Counted from the first letter of the stretch, positions 55,551 through 64,000 are shown. The stretch is DNA of 64,000 nucleotides from Nostoc carneum NIES-2107 (GCA_002368155.1 AP018180.1:6814561-6878560); one strand, 5' to 3'. Program-made: numbers and translations. The notes: generated by a model not told the origin, from the sequence alone.

Positions 55551-55822
55551 AGGTATTCTTCGGAGTGTCGGATCAAACTTAAATTTTTTTACGAGTTTCT
55601 TCTTCCCAACCGCAGCAATTTCAATGCTTTACTAATCACTTTCTCAGCATTCGCATATCTACCTGTAGCAATTTACAAAAGAATAAATTGCTCGATTTCT
55701 TCACACCAATGAGAAATGCCAGAGTATCAATGCGATCGCAGCTTCCCTGGTAGTCAGTAAATTTCAAGCATTTCCAGGGAAGATTGCCAGTCTGTACCAC
55801 AATTTCAATACATCGTCCAGTT
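55551..55822. other. Gap after the AAA+ gene, with degraded coding sequence
   Basis: No intact gene. A minus-strand open stretch (about 55640-55820) encodes TGRCIEIVVQTGNLPWKC and more, without a start. It overlaps the direct repeat at 55723-55848 and is probably a gene remnant. Confidence 0.45.
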
Positions 55823-55848
55823 TTTAAGGCACGGAATTGGCGATCGCT
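55723..55848. repeat. Direct repeat, copy A (about 126 bp)
   Basis: It matches 58389-58517 at roughly four positions in five, from AGTAT(C/T)AATG to GCGATCGCT. The copies flank a 2.5-kb segment with the LAGLIDADG gene. Confidence 0.8.
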
Positions 55849-55993
55849 CTTTTATCTTCAGCACCTAAATCCTGAGCAAAGTTAATTAAATCATTGAAGA
55901 ACATCTGCACGTTGCGTGAGTCAGCATTGTAGTCTGAATCATCTGGTGGAATTTTTCCAGGTAGTCGATGCGAGTTTTATTTAACCTCACCAT
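55824..55993 (-). pseudogene. Type I restriction R subunit, C-terminal remnant
   Basis: Minus-strand codons read MVRLNKTRIDYLEKF. After a frameshift they continue DDSDYNADSRNVQMFFNDLINFAQDLGAEDKRAIANS and a stop. NKTRIDYLEKFQ...YN.GS.N...FF..L..FA is the familiar end of HsdR. This fragment is broken, has no start, and comes from a different hsdR than the intact one at 39763. Confidence 0.7.
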
Positions 55994-56029
55994 CTGCTGG
56001 AGTTTTTTTTGCGATCGCTGCAAGGAGAA

Positions 56030-56326
56030 ATGCCAAAATCTGCAATAGACAGATTTACTGGCAAGAAATCAAAAAATAAGAAACGCTTGTGGTATAGAAA
56101 GTTACAACTTTTTTACCACAAGCATTTAAATATGAAAATCAATCGCTTTGGCAAGGCAGAAATCCTTTATCCACATGAAATCTCCTTACTATTTAGCGAG
56201 GTTTTGTTAAGTCACGCGATCGCGCTCTATTCTGTGTCTGCCTTTATGCCGCTGCCTGAATCAAAGAAAGTTGCACTTTGCTCAAAGGTTATGTCATCAG
56301 TACTAAGAGTGTTATACCCAAGTTAA
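56030..56326 (+). pseudogene. Possible integrase N-terminal remnant
   Basis: A 98-codon frame. MKINRFGKAEILYPHEISLLF resembles the opening of cyanobacterial phage-type integrases (N-R-x-G-x-A-x-x-L-x-P-x-E-I-x-x-L-F), but the catalytic part is absent and later residues are irregular. AAGGAG lies only 3 nt before the ATG. Best read as a decayed or truncated gene. Confidence 0.4.
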
Positions 56327-56361
56327 TTGTCAGCGCATACAATACTAAAGGTAGGCGATAT

Positions 56362-58116
56362 CTACGTTTTTCTACACTCAACACAGTAGTTGAATTTTTG
56401 ATCCCTTAAACTTAATCCGGTTCCTTGATAGTTGTGTTTTTCTTTACACAATTCTCCTAGCCAGTACTTGTCCACATCAATTTCTATCAAGTGTTTTCCT
56501 GCTTTATAAGCATCTAAAAACTGTTGAACTTTTATTAAATGGCGTTGTCCCTTGCATTCAACACAATCCCCACCAATAATTCTACGCAAACTTTTACCTG
56601 TTGCGGCATACTCATGCTTGTGCTTGCATAAGGTAGCAAGATAAAACTGGCTAGTATCTATTTCTGGAGCGACTATTTTAGTATGTTTAATTTTTGATAT
56701 TAAACTTTGTTGACGATTGGGTCTTGCTGGCTGTATTAACCTTTGTGCAACTTTAGCTTTCCTATTAACCTCCTCGCATTTAAGGCATATTCTATTTGAT
56801 AATCTTCTAAGACTATAGCCTGTACCTTCAAAATTATGTTCTTGACTACAAAGACTACCTAAATAAAATTTATTAATATCAATATCTGGACGTATAGTTT
56901 TAGTTTGCTCTATCCAAAATTTAATTGGTATTAATGGCTCCTTAACCTGAGAGTTAATTTGACCACATCTAATACAACTTCCATGTCCTACACGTCTTAA
57001 AGATTTACCAGTACCCTGATAATCATGCCCTTTTTTGCAAAGCCGTCCTAAATAAACTTTTGAAGAATCAAAAATATATACTTGAGTTTCTTGGCGTATT
57101 CTCTCAAATTCTTGTTCTTTCTTCTTTAAATGTTCTTGAATTTTGTCCCACTTTCGGCTCATACCAGGTATATCGAGCTTGAGAATCTCTTTAGCAAGGA
57201 TTTCAGCTCGATATTCTCCTATACAATAATTAAAAATCTTGTCTTTTTGAAAGACATCGGCAGTTTTGCGTTGTCGTTCTCTCCAATCATCAGTATAATT
57301 GGGAGCAATTTCATCACAAATTGACTTAATCCATGTCAGGCACTCAAATGTGCCATAGAAAACTATATTCAAATAACCATTTTTTCTAATGTGGGCACAG
57401 CCATCACCATCAAAAAAGCCTTTGATATAGGCAAGTGAACACTCCCTATCTAAATTATCTGGTGGTTGTAAGGTCAGACTTTTTCGTGGAGTAATATTAA
57501 AGTTTTTCTCTAAATCAACAAACCATTCCTGGGCACAGCTTACTGAAATAGAGACTGTAGGTTTGACATTTAGCTTTCTGCCATTGATGATAGATTCTTT
57601 AGCTTGATCCAGACTTACGATCCCAGTGAATTCAGTGTCACTAACGAAACGTTCTAATAGATAATGATCGCCTTGCGTAATAGATATTTTTAAACTTTTT
57701 GTACTGCAGTTTTTATGTTCACAAATACAACCATCAGCAGCTATAAATCCTGCCCAATAAGAATTGAGGATATTGGGTTCTGAAAAAAATTGCCTGTTGG
57801 CAGAATGTGTACAAGCCCATTGCACACCTTGTATACCTAAATCTCTGATTCTCTGTTGTACTGAATGTTTAGAGCGATTATTTAACATTGCTGCTATTTC
57901 TCTAGCAGTCTTAGCAGGAAAGTTTTCTCTAATAATTTGGTCTTCCCAATCAGTCCAAACATTCTTTTTAGGAAGATAGCCCATTTTAAAAGCTTTAAGA
58001 TGAACAGATTTTTCTGTCCTATGTGATAAAACTTTAACAACTTCTTCAAAAGGTACACCTTGTTCTAGCTTTTTTATCTCTGCAATTTCCCACAATTCCC
58101 AGATAGAGCCACCCAT
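56362..58116 (-). CDS. LAGLIDADG-type endonuclease with two N-terminal DNA-binding units and four zinc-knuckle repeats
   Basis: 584 residues. Residues 1-95 hold two SANT/Myb-like helix-turn-helix units (AREIAAMLNNRSKHSVQQRIRDLGI is the second). Two LAGLIDADG helices follow: YWAGFIAADGCI (about residue 120) and YIKGFFDGDGCA (about residue 231), each with the acidic residue needed for cleavage. From about residue 353 come four copies of a 35-residue unit, (F/Y)(Y/W)L(G/A)xLCxxxHxYxGTGxSLRRxxxxxCxxC, probably each binding one zinc. It is a free-standing homing-type endonuclease, not inside an intron or intein. Repeats at 55723 and 58389 flank it. Confidence 0.82.
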   Translation of the reverse strand: MGGSIWELWEIAEIKKLEQGVPFEEVVKVLSHRTEKSVHLKAFKMGYLPKKNVWTDWEDQIIRENFPAKTAREIAAMLNNRSKHSVQQRIRDLGIQGVQWACTHSANRQFFSEPNILNSYWAGFIAADGCICEHKNCSTKSLKISITQGDHYLLERFVSDTEFTGIVSLDQAKESIINGRKLNVKPTVSISVSCAQEWFVDLEKNFNITPRKSLTLQPPDNLDRECSLAYIKGFFDGDGCAHIRKNGYLNIVFYGTFECLTWIKSICDEIAPNYTDDWRERQRKTADVFQKDKIFNYCIGEYRAEILAKEILKLDIPGMSRKWDKIQEHLKKKEQEFERIRQETQVYIFDSSKVYLGRLCKKGHDYQGTGKSLRRVGHGSCIRCGQINSQVKEPLIPIKFWIEQTKTIRPDIDINKFYLGSLCSQEHNFEGTGYSLRRLSNRICLKCEEVNRKAKVAQRLIQPARPNRQQSLISKIKHTKIVAPEIDTSQFYLATLCKHKHEYAATGKSLRRIIGGDCVECKGQRHLIKVQQFLDAYKAGKHLIEIDVDKYWLGELCKEKHNYQGTGLSLRDQKFNYCVECRKT

Positions 58117-58574
58117 TTTCTATTCACTATCACTGGCAAATTGACAACAGTACTAATGTACACCGAACATCAAATCCTGTGATCCGCATGGCATAGACAA
58201 ATATGATGCATAGCATAGCAGAGGAAGATTAACCTCAGTACCGGAATGGAATACTCACTGGACTTTAGCCTAGAGTTAGCGCGTAACTCATCCACTGCTT
58301 ACCATAAATGTTTCTCCAAATAGGATTAGCAGATATAAATAGGTATTACATTATAAAAACCGATCATAGGATAGTTTATCTAATTACCAAAGTATTAATG
58401 TGATCGCAGTTTCCCTGTTAGTAAGTAAATGTCAAGCATTTCCAGGGGATATTGCCAGTTTTTACCACAACGTCAATACATCATCCAGTTTTCAGGGAAT
58501 GGAATTTTGCGATCGCTGATTTCCGGTATGATAACTGAATATGTTGTCACCTGTGCATTATTTAAGTAATCGTT
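58117..58574. other. 458-bp gap with direct repeat copy B
   Basis: Apart from the repeat at 58389-58517 it is AT-rich and holds the divergent promoters of the endonuclease gene and the HTH gene. No gene is seen. Confidence 0.55.
58389..58517. repeat. Direct repeat, copy B (about 129 bp)
   Basis: Partner of 55723-55848. Both copies end in a HIP1 site. Confidence 0.8.
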
Positions 58575-58904
58575 ATGATTGCAGCCAAAACGCCCACTAG
58601 AAGACACTGGGAACTGTTTGAGGTTTACAAAGCTAAGGTTGCTATCAAAATGGAGCCTGAAGAGTTCCTAAAGCATTGGGCAGTCAACTACGAAGAACTT
58701 GCCGAATTGTGTGGTCGTTCTAAAAGCACAGTGGCTCATTGGTTTTCCCAAGGAGAGCATCGTAGGGAACCCTCAGAATCCGACAAACGGCGATTAGCGG
58801 AAATTCATGCTCTGTGGATTCAATTTGAAAATGAACCTGTCCACCTCCGAGAGATATGGGCAAGAAAACGACGGCGCAAACACAACACAAACTGTAATGA
58901 TTAG
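58575..58904 (+). CDS. Helix-turn-helix protein, function unknown
   Basis: A 109-residue protein. The centre (YEELAELCGRSKSTVAHWFSQG) is a helix-turn-helix of the XRE/homeodomain-like kind. It ends in a basic tail (WARKRRRKHNTN). The start is the ATG at 58575. TTGTCAC-CAGTGCATTA words occur both before the gene (about 58545) and after it (about 58907), so these may be binding sites for the protein itself. The target is unknown. Confidence 0.65.
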   Translation: MIAAKTPTRRHWELFEVYKAKVAIKMEPEEFLKHWAVNYEELAELCGRSKSTVAHWFSQGEHRREPSESDKRRLAEIHALWIQFENEPVHLREIWARKRRRKHNTNCND

Positions 58905-58991
58905 TTGTCACCAGTGCATTATTAAGTTGTCATGGTGACAACAAGAGCTTTATTGTGTGTCATAGCTATTCCCACCTCATATAGGTGAATT

Positions 58992-59246
58992 ATGATTACC
59001 CATAGCTTTTTATCCAGCGTCGAAGAATCGAATCCAGCAGTCAATAGCCCAAACGAATTTCAGACTGTACAAGGTAAAGAACCACTCAAACATCTGTTGA
59101 TTGGTTCTTCTAAAGCTGTAATTAGCACAATTCACTACTTGCAGGTTATTGGTTATGCGGATGTTGGGGATTGGAGTCCTTTACTACCCAGTCCTAATCC
59201 TGGTGAAGTCATGAGCATTTTGAACAGACCTATTGTGGTGCAATAG
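58992..59246 (+). CDS. Small hypothetical protein
   Basis: An 84-residue soluble protein containing LKHLLIGSSKAVISTIHYLQVIGYADVGDWSPLLPSPNPGEVMSIL. I have seen this type in cyanobacteria as a conserved short protein without known function, often near restriction or mobile genes; that is memory, not proof. A strong terminator follows 28 bp after the stop. Confidence 0.6.
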   Translation: MITHSFLSSVEESNPAVNSPNEFQTVQGKEPLKHLLIGSSKAVISTIHYLQVIGYADVGDWSPLLPSPNPGEVMSILNRPIVVQ

Positions 59247-59274
59247 GCATCGTTACATCATGAACTCAATAATT

Positions 59275-59302
59275 AATGACCCTTTGGTAGGGTCATTTTT
59301 TT
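59275..59302 (+). terminator. Intrinsic terminator
   Basis: AATGACCCT / AGGGTCATT, a 9-bp stem with a 5-nt loop, followed by TTTTT. Confidence 0.9.
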
Positions 59303-59415
59303 ATTTGTAAATTATTTTGTGTGCGATGTGCGATCGCAGGATAGAGGAATTTTAGACTATCACTGCAATGTGCGATCGCTGTTTGTATTGCTCACTCCCA
59401 TCAGTTTTTTTATAG

Positions 59416-59781
59416 TTAGTGCTTGTGAGGTAACAAACCTTGTAGCTGTGCAAGACTCAAATGCTCAAGTTCTAGAAGTTGCTTGCCAATATGTTCCATG
59501 AATCGCTCGAAGTTTGGACAACCATGACATTCTTTATCATGACCAGGAACAGTACATTGGCAAGTGCGAGAAGGAGGAATTTCTTTGAAGTAGTAATTAC
59601 ACCGGATACAATAGCAAACGCGGTTTCCCTGACTCTGGTAAGAAGTGGCAGAACCTTTGCGATCGCATTTAGGACATTTAGGTATACTCAAGTCTTCAGG
59701 TTGCCACTCTTGCAAAACTAGGTGGGAAGCAACTTCAAACCTTAACTGTTTTAGTCGCAGAAGTTCAAGCACATTCATCAT
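59416..59781 (-). CDS. Zinc-ribbon protein coupled to the serine recombinase
   Basis: About 121 residues from the ATG at 59781, which overlaps the end of the recombinase gene by 17 bp; the longer open frame to 59841 lies wholly inside that gene. The centre has CPKCDRKGSATSYQ...CYCIRCNYYF, a zinc ribbon. A CQCTVPGHDKECHGC cluster and a Leu-rich helical tail follow. The overlap suggests joint translation and a joint role, perhaps as an accessory or direction factor for recombination. No named family is recognised. Confidence 0.65.
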   Translation of the reverse strand: MMNVLELLRLKQLRFEVASHLVLQEWQPEDLSIPKCPKCDRKGSATSYQSQGNRVCYCIRCNYYFKEIPPSRTCQCTVPGHDKECHGCPNFERFMEHIGKQLLELEHLSLAQLQGLLPHKH

Positions 59782-61336
59782 GGTTCTCCACTTTGCCAGA
59801 AGAGGTGTTTTGAAAAATGATGGATTCGATTTGACCATCACGAATGAAAATTCTATGTACTATGCGACGATATATCTGAACCTTCTCATTGTTAGACAGC
59901 GATCGCCAAATTCCTAAGTTATTGCCTACTTGAATAATTTCCTCAACAGTCTTGTCCTCAAGCTGCTTGGACTGAAAGAAATTAGTTTCTTCTTCAATCT
60001 GGCGTTGTAGTTCTGCTTTAAGATCCTCTGCACTAGGGTTAAATCCAGGAAACTGCTCTAAGAAAGCGAGTTGTGCTTCTAGCTTCTGCAAACGCTCAGT
60101 TTTAAAGGGAACTACATCAGTTGTCTTGTGATGATCCTGACTCAGATGATGAGATTTCTCCAGTAATGCTGTAATCAGAGCTTCTTCAATGTCAGTTTGT
60201 TTAACATTTTTGGAATTGTTGCAACCAACACCAGAGTGCCGACAGGCATAGTAACTATATTGTTTGGATAAGGTGTACATTCCCTTTTGAATACAGCGAG
60301 ATCCACATTCCGCACAATAAACTAAACCAATTTGATAGGCATAGGGACGATACCCTTCTTGAGGGTTTGTCTTGGTTCCAAATGCCCCAGCACCCATTTG
60401 GGTGTTTGCTTGCATAATTCGCTGAATTTCTTCAGCTTCCCCATCTCTAAGAAGTCTTTGGTTGGGATGGGTATTATGAATAATTTGCCACTCCTCGCGT
60501 GGTTTAAGCTTTCTTTTACTATCAGAACTCCGTTGACCATAACAAGTATGCCCATCCAAAATTGGATTCTGAAGCCATACAGAAAATCCACGTTTAGTCC
60601 AATGAAGAACTTTGTCCGTGCCATTTTTCTTAGCTTTAGTTTTGCACACACCGTACTTGTTAAAAATTTTCTTTAATCCAGGAGTAATACCTTTTACCTC
60701 AAGAAAAATCTCAATACAATCTCTGGCAATTTCAGCTATTGTTCGATGCGGTAAATTCTGCGTTGCTTCTTCGTGCATCGAATCACTGTAAAAATCTCGG
60801 TAGTTTTCTGGTCGATCTGTCAATAGACACAGAAAAGGGGTGAGATCCAAAAAATATTGGTGATCAATGACAACTAAACCGAAAGGACAAGAGCCATTAG
60901 CCCAGATTTGTTTTCGCTGGTGTTCTTTACCTCGCTTAACTCTTTCTGACAGTAAATCGACTTCCCATTCAGCTAGTACCCCTAACATATTAAGCATGAG
61001 TTTCCCTTGTGGGGTACTTAAATCCATTTTTTGATCAAGAATCACTAGGTTAACATCATGCTTTTGAAGGATGTCAACAATTTTTCTCAGAGTAGGTAAA
61101 GAACGAGTAATGCGATCAATTCTAGTAATAATAACTGTCCTGATTTTCCCTGCTTCAACAAGTCGCATCAATTCTTGATAATGAGTACGGTCATCCTTCT
61201 TGCCTTTCTCAACATCAGTAAGAATCTGCTTTGCTCCAGCATCCTTAAGTCTAGATATTTGTTGTTCTAAAGCATTTGTATCCTCAGCTTGTTCACGGGA
61301 AGAAACACGAGCATAGCCAATATCTAATCGTTCCAT
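59765..61336 (-). CDS. Large serine recombinase, XisF-like
   Basis: About 523 residues from the ATG at 61336 (MERLDIGYARVSSREQ); the frame is open a further 85 codons, but these look non-coding. The resolvase domain has catalytic Ser in ARVSSREQ and the Arg pair in ITRIDRITRS. A recombinase domain (LLSERVKRGKEHQR...NPILDGHTCYG) follows. Then come a zinc ribbon (YCAECGSRC...ACRHSGVGCNN) and a coiled coil. This length and layout match XisF, which excises the fdxN element during heterocyst formation in Anabaena. No xisH or xisI gene is visible nearby. The companion zinc protein follows directly. Confidence 0.85.
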   Translation of the reverse strand: MERLDIGYARVSSREQAEDTNALEQQISRLKDAGAKQILTDVEKGKKDDRTHYQELMRLVEAGKIRTVIITRIDRITRSLPTLRKIVDILQKHDVNLVILDQKMDLSTPQGKLMLNMLGVLAEWEVDLLSERVKRGKEHQRKQIWANGSCPFGLVVIDHQYFLDLTPFLCLLTDRPENYRDFYSDSMHEEATQNLPHRTIAEIARDCIEIFLEVKGITPGLKKIFNKYGVCKTKAKKNGTDKVLHWTKRGFSVWLQNPILDGHTCYGQRSSDSKRKLKPREEWQIIHNTHPNQRLLRDGEAEEIQRIMQANTQMGAGAFGTKTNPQEGYRPYAYQIGLVYCAECGSRCIQKGMYTLSKQYSYYACRHSGVGCNNSKNVKQTDIEEALITALLEKSHHLSQDHHKTTDVVPFKTERLQKLEAQLAFLEQFPGFNPSAEDLKAELQRQIEEETNFFQSKQLEDKTVEEIIQVGNNLGIWRSLSNNEKVQIYRRIVHRIFIRDGQIESIIFQNTSSGKVENHDECA

Positions 61337-61685
61337 CTCTTCTGCATTAATAGTAGAATCAGGTACCTTGTTGGCTAATTCTACCAGCTTTTTTGTGCAT
61401 AATCTATTTGATTGGAGTATGCACAAAATCCAAGAACAAATGTTGTTAAATAGCTGTATTATCTTATTAGCAAATAAATCTATTAATAGTTTATTTAATA
61501 GATTAAATCTGGCAATAATAATTGCTTTAAGATAAAAGTAGACAGACAGATATTTAACAGATAGCTGTCTAGGGCAAAGCGAATAAGACATAAGGTTATA
61601 CTCCTTGCTTATAACAAATGTTATTTACAAGGAATAGCAAATTAATTCAAATGGATACAAACGAGTTCAAAGATATTAAAAAATA

Positions 61686-62780
61686 TTAATCCCAGCACCA
61701 AACTATATATCCCCAATCATTGACAGTTCCTTTTACCTTTCCAGGACTGTTTGTGATCTTCCCATTCTTTTCTCGCTTTTTGTAAGGTTCTCCTCTTCGC
61801 CAATCGAATTCATCTACAAAAAGTTCTTTACCTTGCTCGAAAGCACTGAGGTAGTTTTCTAAATATTGTTCTAAGTGCTTGTTATACCGAGAAGTAATTT
61901 GCGATCGCATTGCCAATAACCAATAAGCATTCCAACCTGCTTCTTGCAAATACTTAAGGTATTCTCCCTTCTTTTTTGAGTAATAAGCATTATCTAGAGA
62001 CGACTCTTGCCAAATTGCTTCTTTGAGCAAGTAAGCACGAGTAGCGATATTATCTCGCTGCATTTTTTTTGTAATCCATTCAGAATCTTGGTTAGATGGA
62101 CCCAAATGCCAAGCATCTAGAAAATCTTGTTTAAGGATCTCAATAAAAAGCTCTAAGGGATGACTAAACGCATAGTTAATTTTATTCTTTCTTGCCCAGC
62201 GTTTAATATTTTTCTCACCTTTCAGCAAAATTTGGTAACAAGCAATATCTATCTCTCTGGTCAATTGAAGGTTTTTAATAGTAGTTTCTGGGATGTTATA
62301 GCTAAGAATACCACCTTCTTCTAAAGGATCTTGCATCAGTCCTATCAGTTGATGCGCTATAGCTAATCCTCTCGCTTGCCAGAAGTAATGTAGCGTTTTT
62401 AGCCAGTAGCCTTGGTTTTGATTCTTAGGTATAACCGATAGAGTCAAAGGAATGTCACCAATTGCCTTAGCAATTTTAAAAAACTCCTGCCCTTCGGGTG
62501 TATTTGGTATGTAGATAGGGATATGTGGAATCCAACGACGTTCAATTCGCAAACGCTCATCATCTATCTTTGCAATATCAAGCCATTTCTGTATTGCTTC
62601 TTGGATAAATAAATGCTGCTGCTTCATCTCAAGAGGAAGAGATAACAAGTGTTCGGGAATCAGGATTAGTGGGAGTTCTTGTAAAGCTTTAGATGCGTCA
62701 ATATATCGCTTTGCTAAAGTTTGGAATTCAGCATCTGCTATCATTTTCTTGATTTTGAATAGTGAAGTGGTCATGGGCAA
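61686..62780 (-). CDS. Hypothetical protein, unknown
   Basis: A 364-residue soluble protein, rich in Lys, Leu and Trp, mostly helical. Landmarks are IERRWIPHIPIYIPNTPEGQEFFKIAKAIG, YWLKTLHYFWQARGLAIAHQLIGLM, and a C-terminal FVDEFDWRRGEPYKKREKNG...DWGYIVWCWD. No catalytic motif is obvious. An ATG at 62774 or 62771 region (internal Met codons) is also possible as start. It is divergent from the next gene, with only about 50 bp between them, so the two may share regulation. Confidence 0.55.
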   Translation of the reverse strand: MPMTTSLFKIKKMIADAEFQTLAKRYIDASKALQELPLILIPEHLLSLPLEMKQQHLFIQEAIQKWLDIAKIDDERLRIERRWIPHIPIYIPNTPEGQEFFKIAKAIGDIPLTLSVIPKNQNQGYWLKTLHYFWQARGLAIAHQLIGLMQDPLEEGGILSYNIPETTIKNLQLTREIDIACYQILLKGEKNIKRWARKNKINYAFSHPLELFIEILKQDFLDAWHLGPSNQDSEWITKKMQRDNIATRAYLLKEAIWQESSLDNAYYSKKKGEYLKYLQEAGWNAYWLLAMRSQITSRYNKHLEQYLENYLSAFEQGKELFVDEFDWRRGEPYKKREKNGKITNSPGKVKGTVNDWGYIVWCWD

Positions 62781-62829
62781 TCACTGACAATTGATTAAAA
62801 TAGAGGCAATTACTTTAACATCCACTTAT

Positions 62830-63735
62830 ATGTCAATAGAAGAATTTTTTACTGAGCTTGATGACCAAAATCTTTTAGATGATAATTATAAATTTCAGAA
62901 AATTAAAAAAATTAAGGACTATATTGCAAAGTTACCAGATCAAAAAGTTCTCAAAGACCTATGTAAAACTGAGGATTTGCTATTCTTATGGTTCAAGATG
63001 CGTTGTTTCTATGGGCAAATTGCTAGATGTTTTTCTATTTTATACTTGGCAGAAAATCAAGAAAGCTACAATATTGAACTAACATCTGTTTTTAAGGAAG
63101 CTCTTGAGCAAAATTGGATTAAAAAAAAGGATAAAGAATTTTACGAACTGGAAGCAAAACGCATATTGAAGGAATGGAATCTAATTGAGGTTGGATTTCC
63201 ATATCTTATTGCAGAAATGCCTAACCTTCATTTTCACGAAGATACAGCACTCTTCTTCAATCTTCTTAGTAATGAAGCAACTGAACAGATTCAGCAACAT
63301 ACTAAAAGCTACTATGAAATCAATATTCATGAGCGATCTAAAATCTATGAGCGAATCTATGAAGCTGCTCGTGGGGAAACACATATTAAAAATAAATTGT
63401 TAAAAAGTCCAATTTTTTATAGATACAAGTTAAAGGAAGAAATAATAAAATTATTAAGTAGCAAGGCTCAAGCAGATCAAGATATTGAGCGACGGTTGAA
63501 GGAATTGCAAATAGCAGATAATGATTTCGATTTACTAGCAGTAGACATTTGTAAAAATCGAAACAGCAAGGGTAAATGGCTAAAATCTGAAGTTTGGAAG
63601 AATGGCGAAAGATATCTACTTAAAAAAGATGGCTTGGAAAAATATCCATTAATGGAAGAATTAAAATTGCACTTTTCTGAAAGTTCGCTACAAGAAACCA
63701 AGTTAGTCTTGCAGCAATTTATTGATGGTAATTAA
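62830..63735 (+). CDS. Hypothetical protein, unknown
   Basis: About 301 residues from the ATG at 62830 (MSIEEFFTELDDQ); the frame is open to 62791. It is a charged, helical, soluble protein with LFLWFKMRCFYGQIARCFSILYLAENQ in the first third and a Lys-rich second half (IKLLSSKAQADQDIERRLKELQIADNDFDLLAVDICKNRNSKGKW). Not recognised. It is divergent from the preceding hypothetical gene. The AT-rich 265 bp that follow to the window end show no gene. Confidence 0.55.
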   Translation: MSIEEFFTELDDQNLLDDNYKFQKIKKIKDYIAKLPDQKVLKDLCKTEDLLFLWFKMRCFYGQIARCFSILYLAENQESYNIELTSVFKEALEQNWIKKKDKEFYELEAKRILKEWNLIEVGFPYLIAEMPNLHFHEDTALFFNLLSNEATEQIQQHTKSYYEINIHERSKIYERIYEAARGETHIKNKLLKSPIFYRYKLKEEIIKLLSSKAQADQDIERRLKELQIADNDFDLLAVDICKNRNSKGKWLKSEVWKNGERYLLKKDGLEKYPLMEELKLHFSESSLQETKLVLQQFIDGN

Positions 63736-64000
63736 TTTTTTCATAAAAAAACTCAAGCTCTTAAGTATTAGTATTTGGGTAGATATTTTAAGAAATGTAA
63801 CATAGTTAGCTTTTAGAAGATTTGGACATTTAGCTAATAAAGTGGAGCGTACTGTTGGCTAAATTATAGTGAAAATCAACTTTTCCAATCTTCTGAGGAT
63901 AAGAATTATTGTTGAAATTCTGGCTTTACAAAACTTTATTTGATAGCACTTATCCAACATTGGAGATTTTTGGGCTTATTTTGGGTGAGTGAAGTTCAAC

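Larger units (their letters stand above)
50123..64000. mobile_element. Putative integrative element inserted at tRNA-Ser (right end not seen)
   Basis: It begins at the tRNA-Ser fragment, with the integrase next to it. The genes that follow are AT-rich and of accessory type. No intact tRNA-Ser(GGA) or second fragment appears before 64000, so the right border is outside the window or lost. Separate insertions within this stretch, such as the XisF-type unit, are possible. Confidence 0.5.

Noticed and set aside
60332-60676. 114-codon plus-strand frame
   Set aside because: It is the antisense shadow of the conserved recombinase gene.

Overview
The window looks like chromosome from a filamentous, probably heterocyst-forming cyanobacterium (Nostocales type). 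The signs are frequent HIP1 octamers (GCGATCGC), intergenic heptamer tandem repeats, a HetZ-type protein, a XisF-type recombinase, an ethylene-receptor-like histidine kinase and a small thylakoid-style membrane protein. All calls come from reading the sequence; no database search was possible.

Layout. Positions 1-28315 are mostly core chromosome: a DUF1963-like fragment, a DUF6745-like protein, an ETR1-like sensor kinase, an agmatinase-family enzyme, a GT4 glycosyltransferase, an EEP nuclease plus cardiolipin synthase, a probable Panacea toxin-antitoxin pair, a Tat-exported aldo/keto reductase, a HetZ-related protein, a YciO-type protein, LarC, two paralogous lipoproteins, a UPF0104 membrane protein, a PlsY-like/PPDK-like fusion with a cupin, a TPR protein, RuvB, HisF and tRNA-Ala(GGC).

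Positions 28347-49381 are one Tn7-like transposon of 21,035 bp. Its ends are exact (TGCGACAACAAC...GTTGTTGTCGCA) and it is flanked by a 5-bp duplication, TTTTG. It sits 26 bp beyond the 3' end of tRNA-Ala. It encodes a TnsA-TnsB fusion, TnsC (split by an IS1182-like insertion with CTAG duplications) and two long TnsD-like TniQ proteins. No Cas genes or CRISPR array are present. The cargo is two ribbon-helix-helix (RHH) proteins and a five-gene overlapping defence operon: type I restriction hsdR-hsdM-hsdS followed by a PtuA/PtuB-like ATPase-HNH pair (Septu type).

Positions 49387-50056 are chromosomal repeats. At 50057-50122 lies a 3' fragment of tRNA-Ser(GGA), with a tyrosine integrase beside it. 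This marks the left border of a second, integrative element that probably runs past the window.

That AT-rich element carries the most novel-looking system here (51876-55550): a MACPF/stonustoxin-like pore-forming candidate, two small membrane proteins that share modules with it and with each other, and an AAA+ ATPase. Further right are a degraded hsdR tail, an integrase remnant, a LAGLIDADG endonuclease with four zinc-knuckle-like repeats, small HTH and hypothetical genes, a XisF-like serine recombinase with a coupled zinc protein, and two divergent genes of unknown function.
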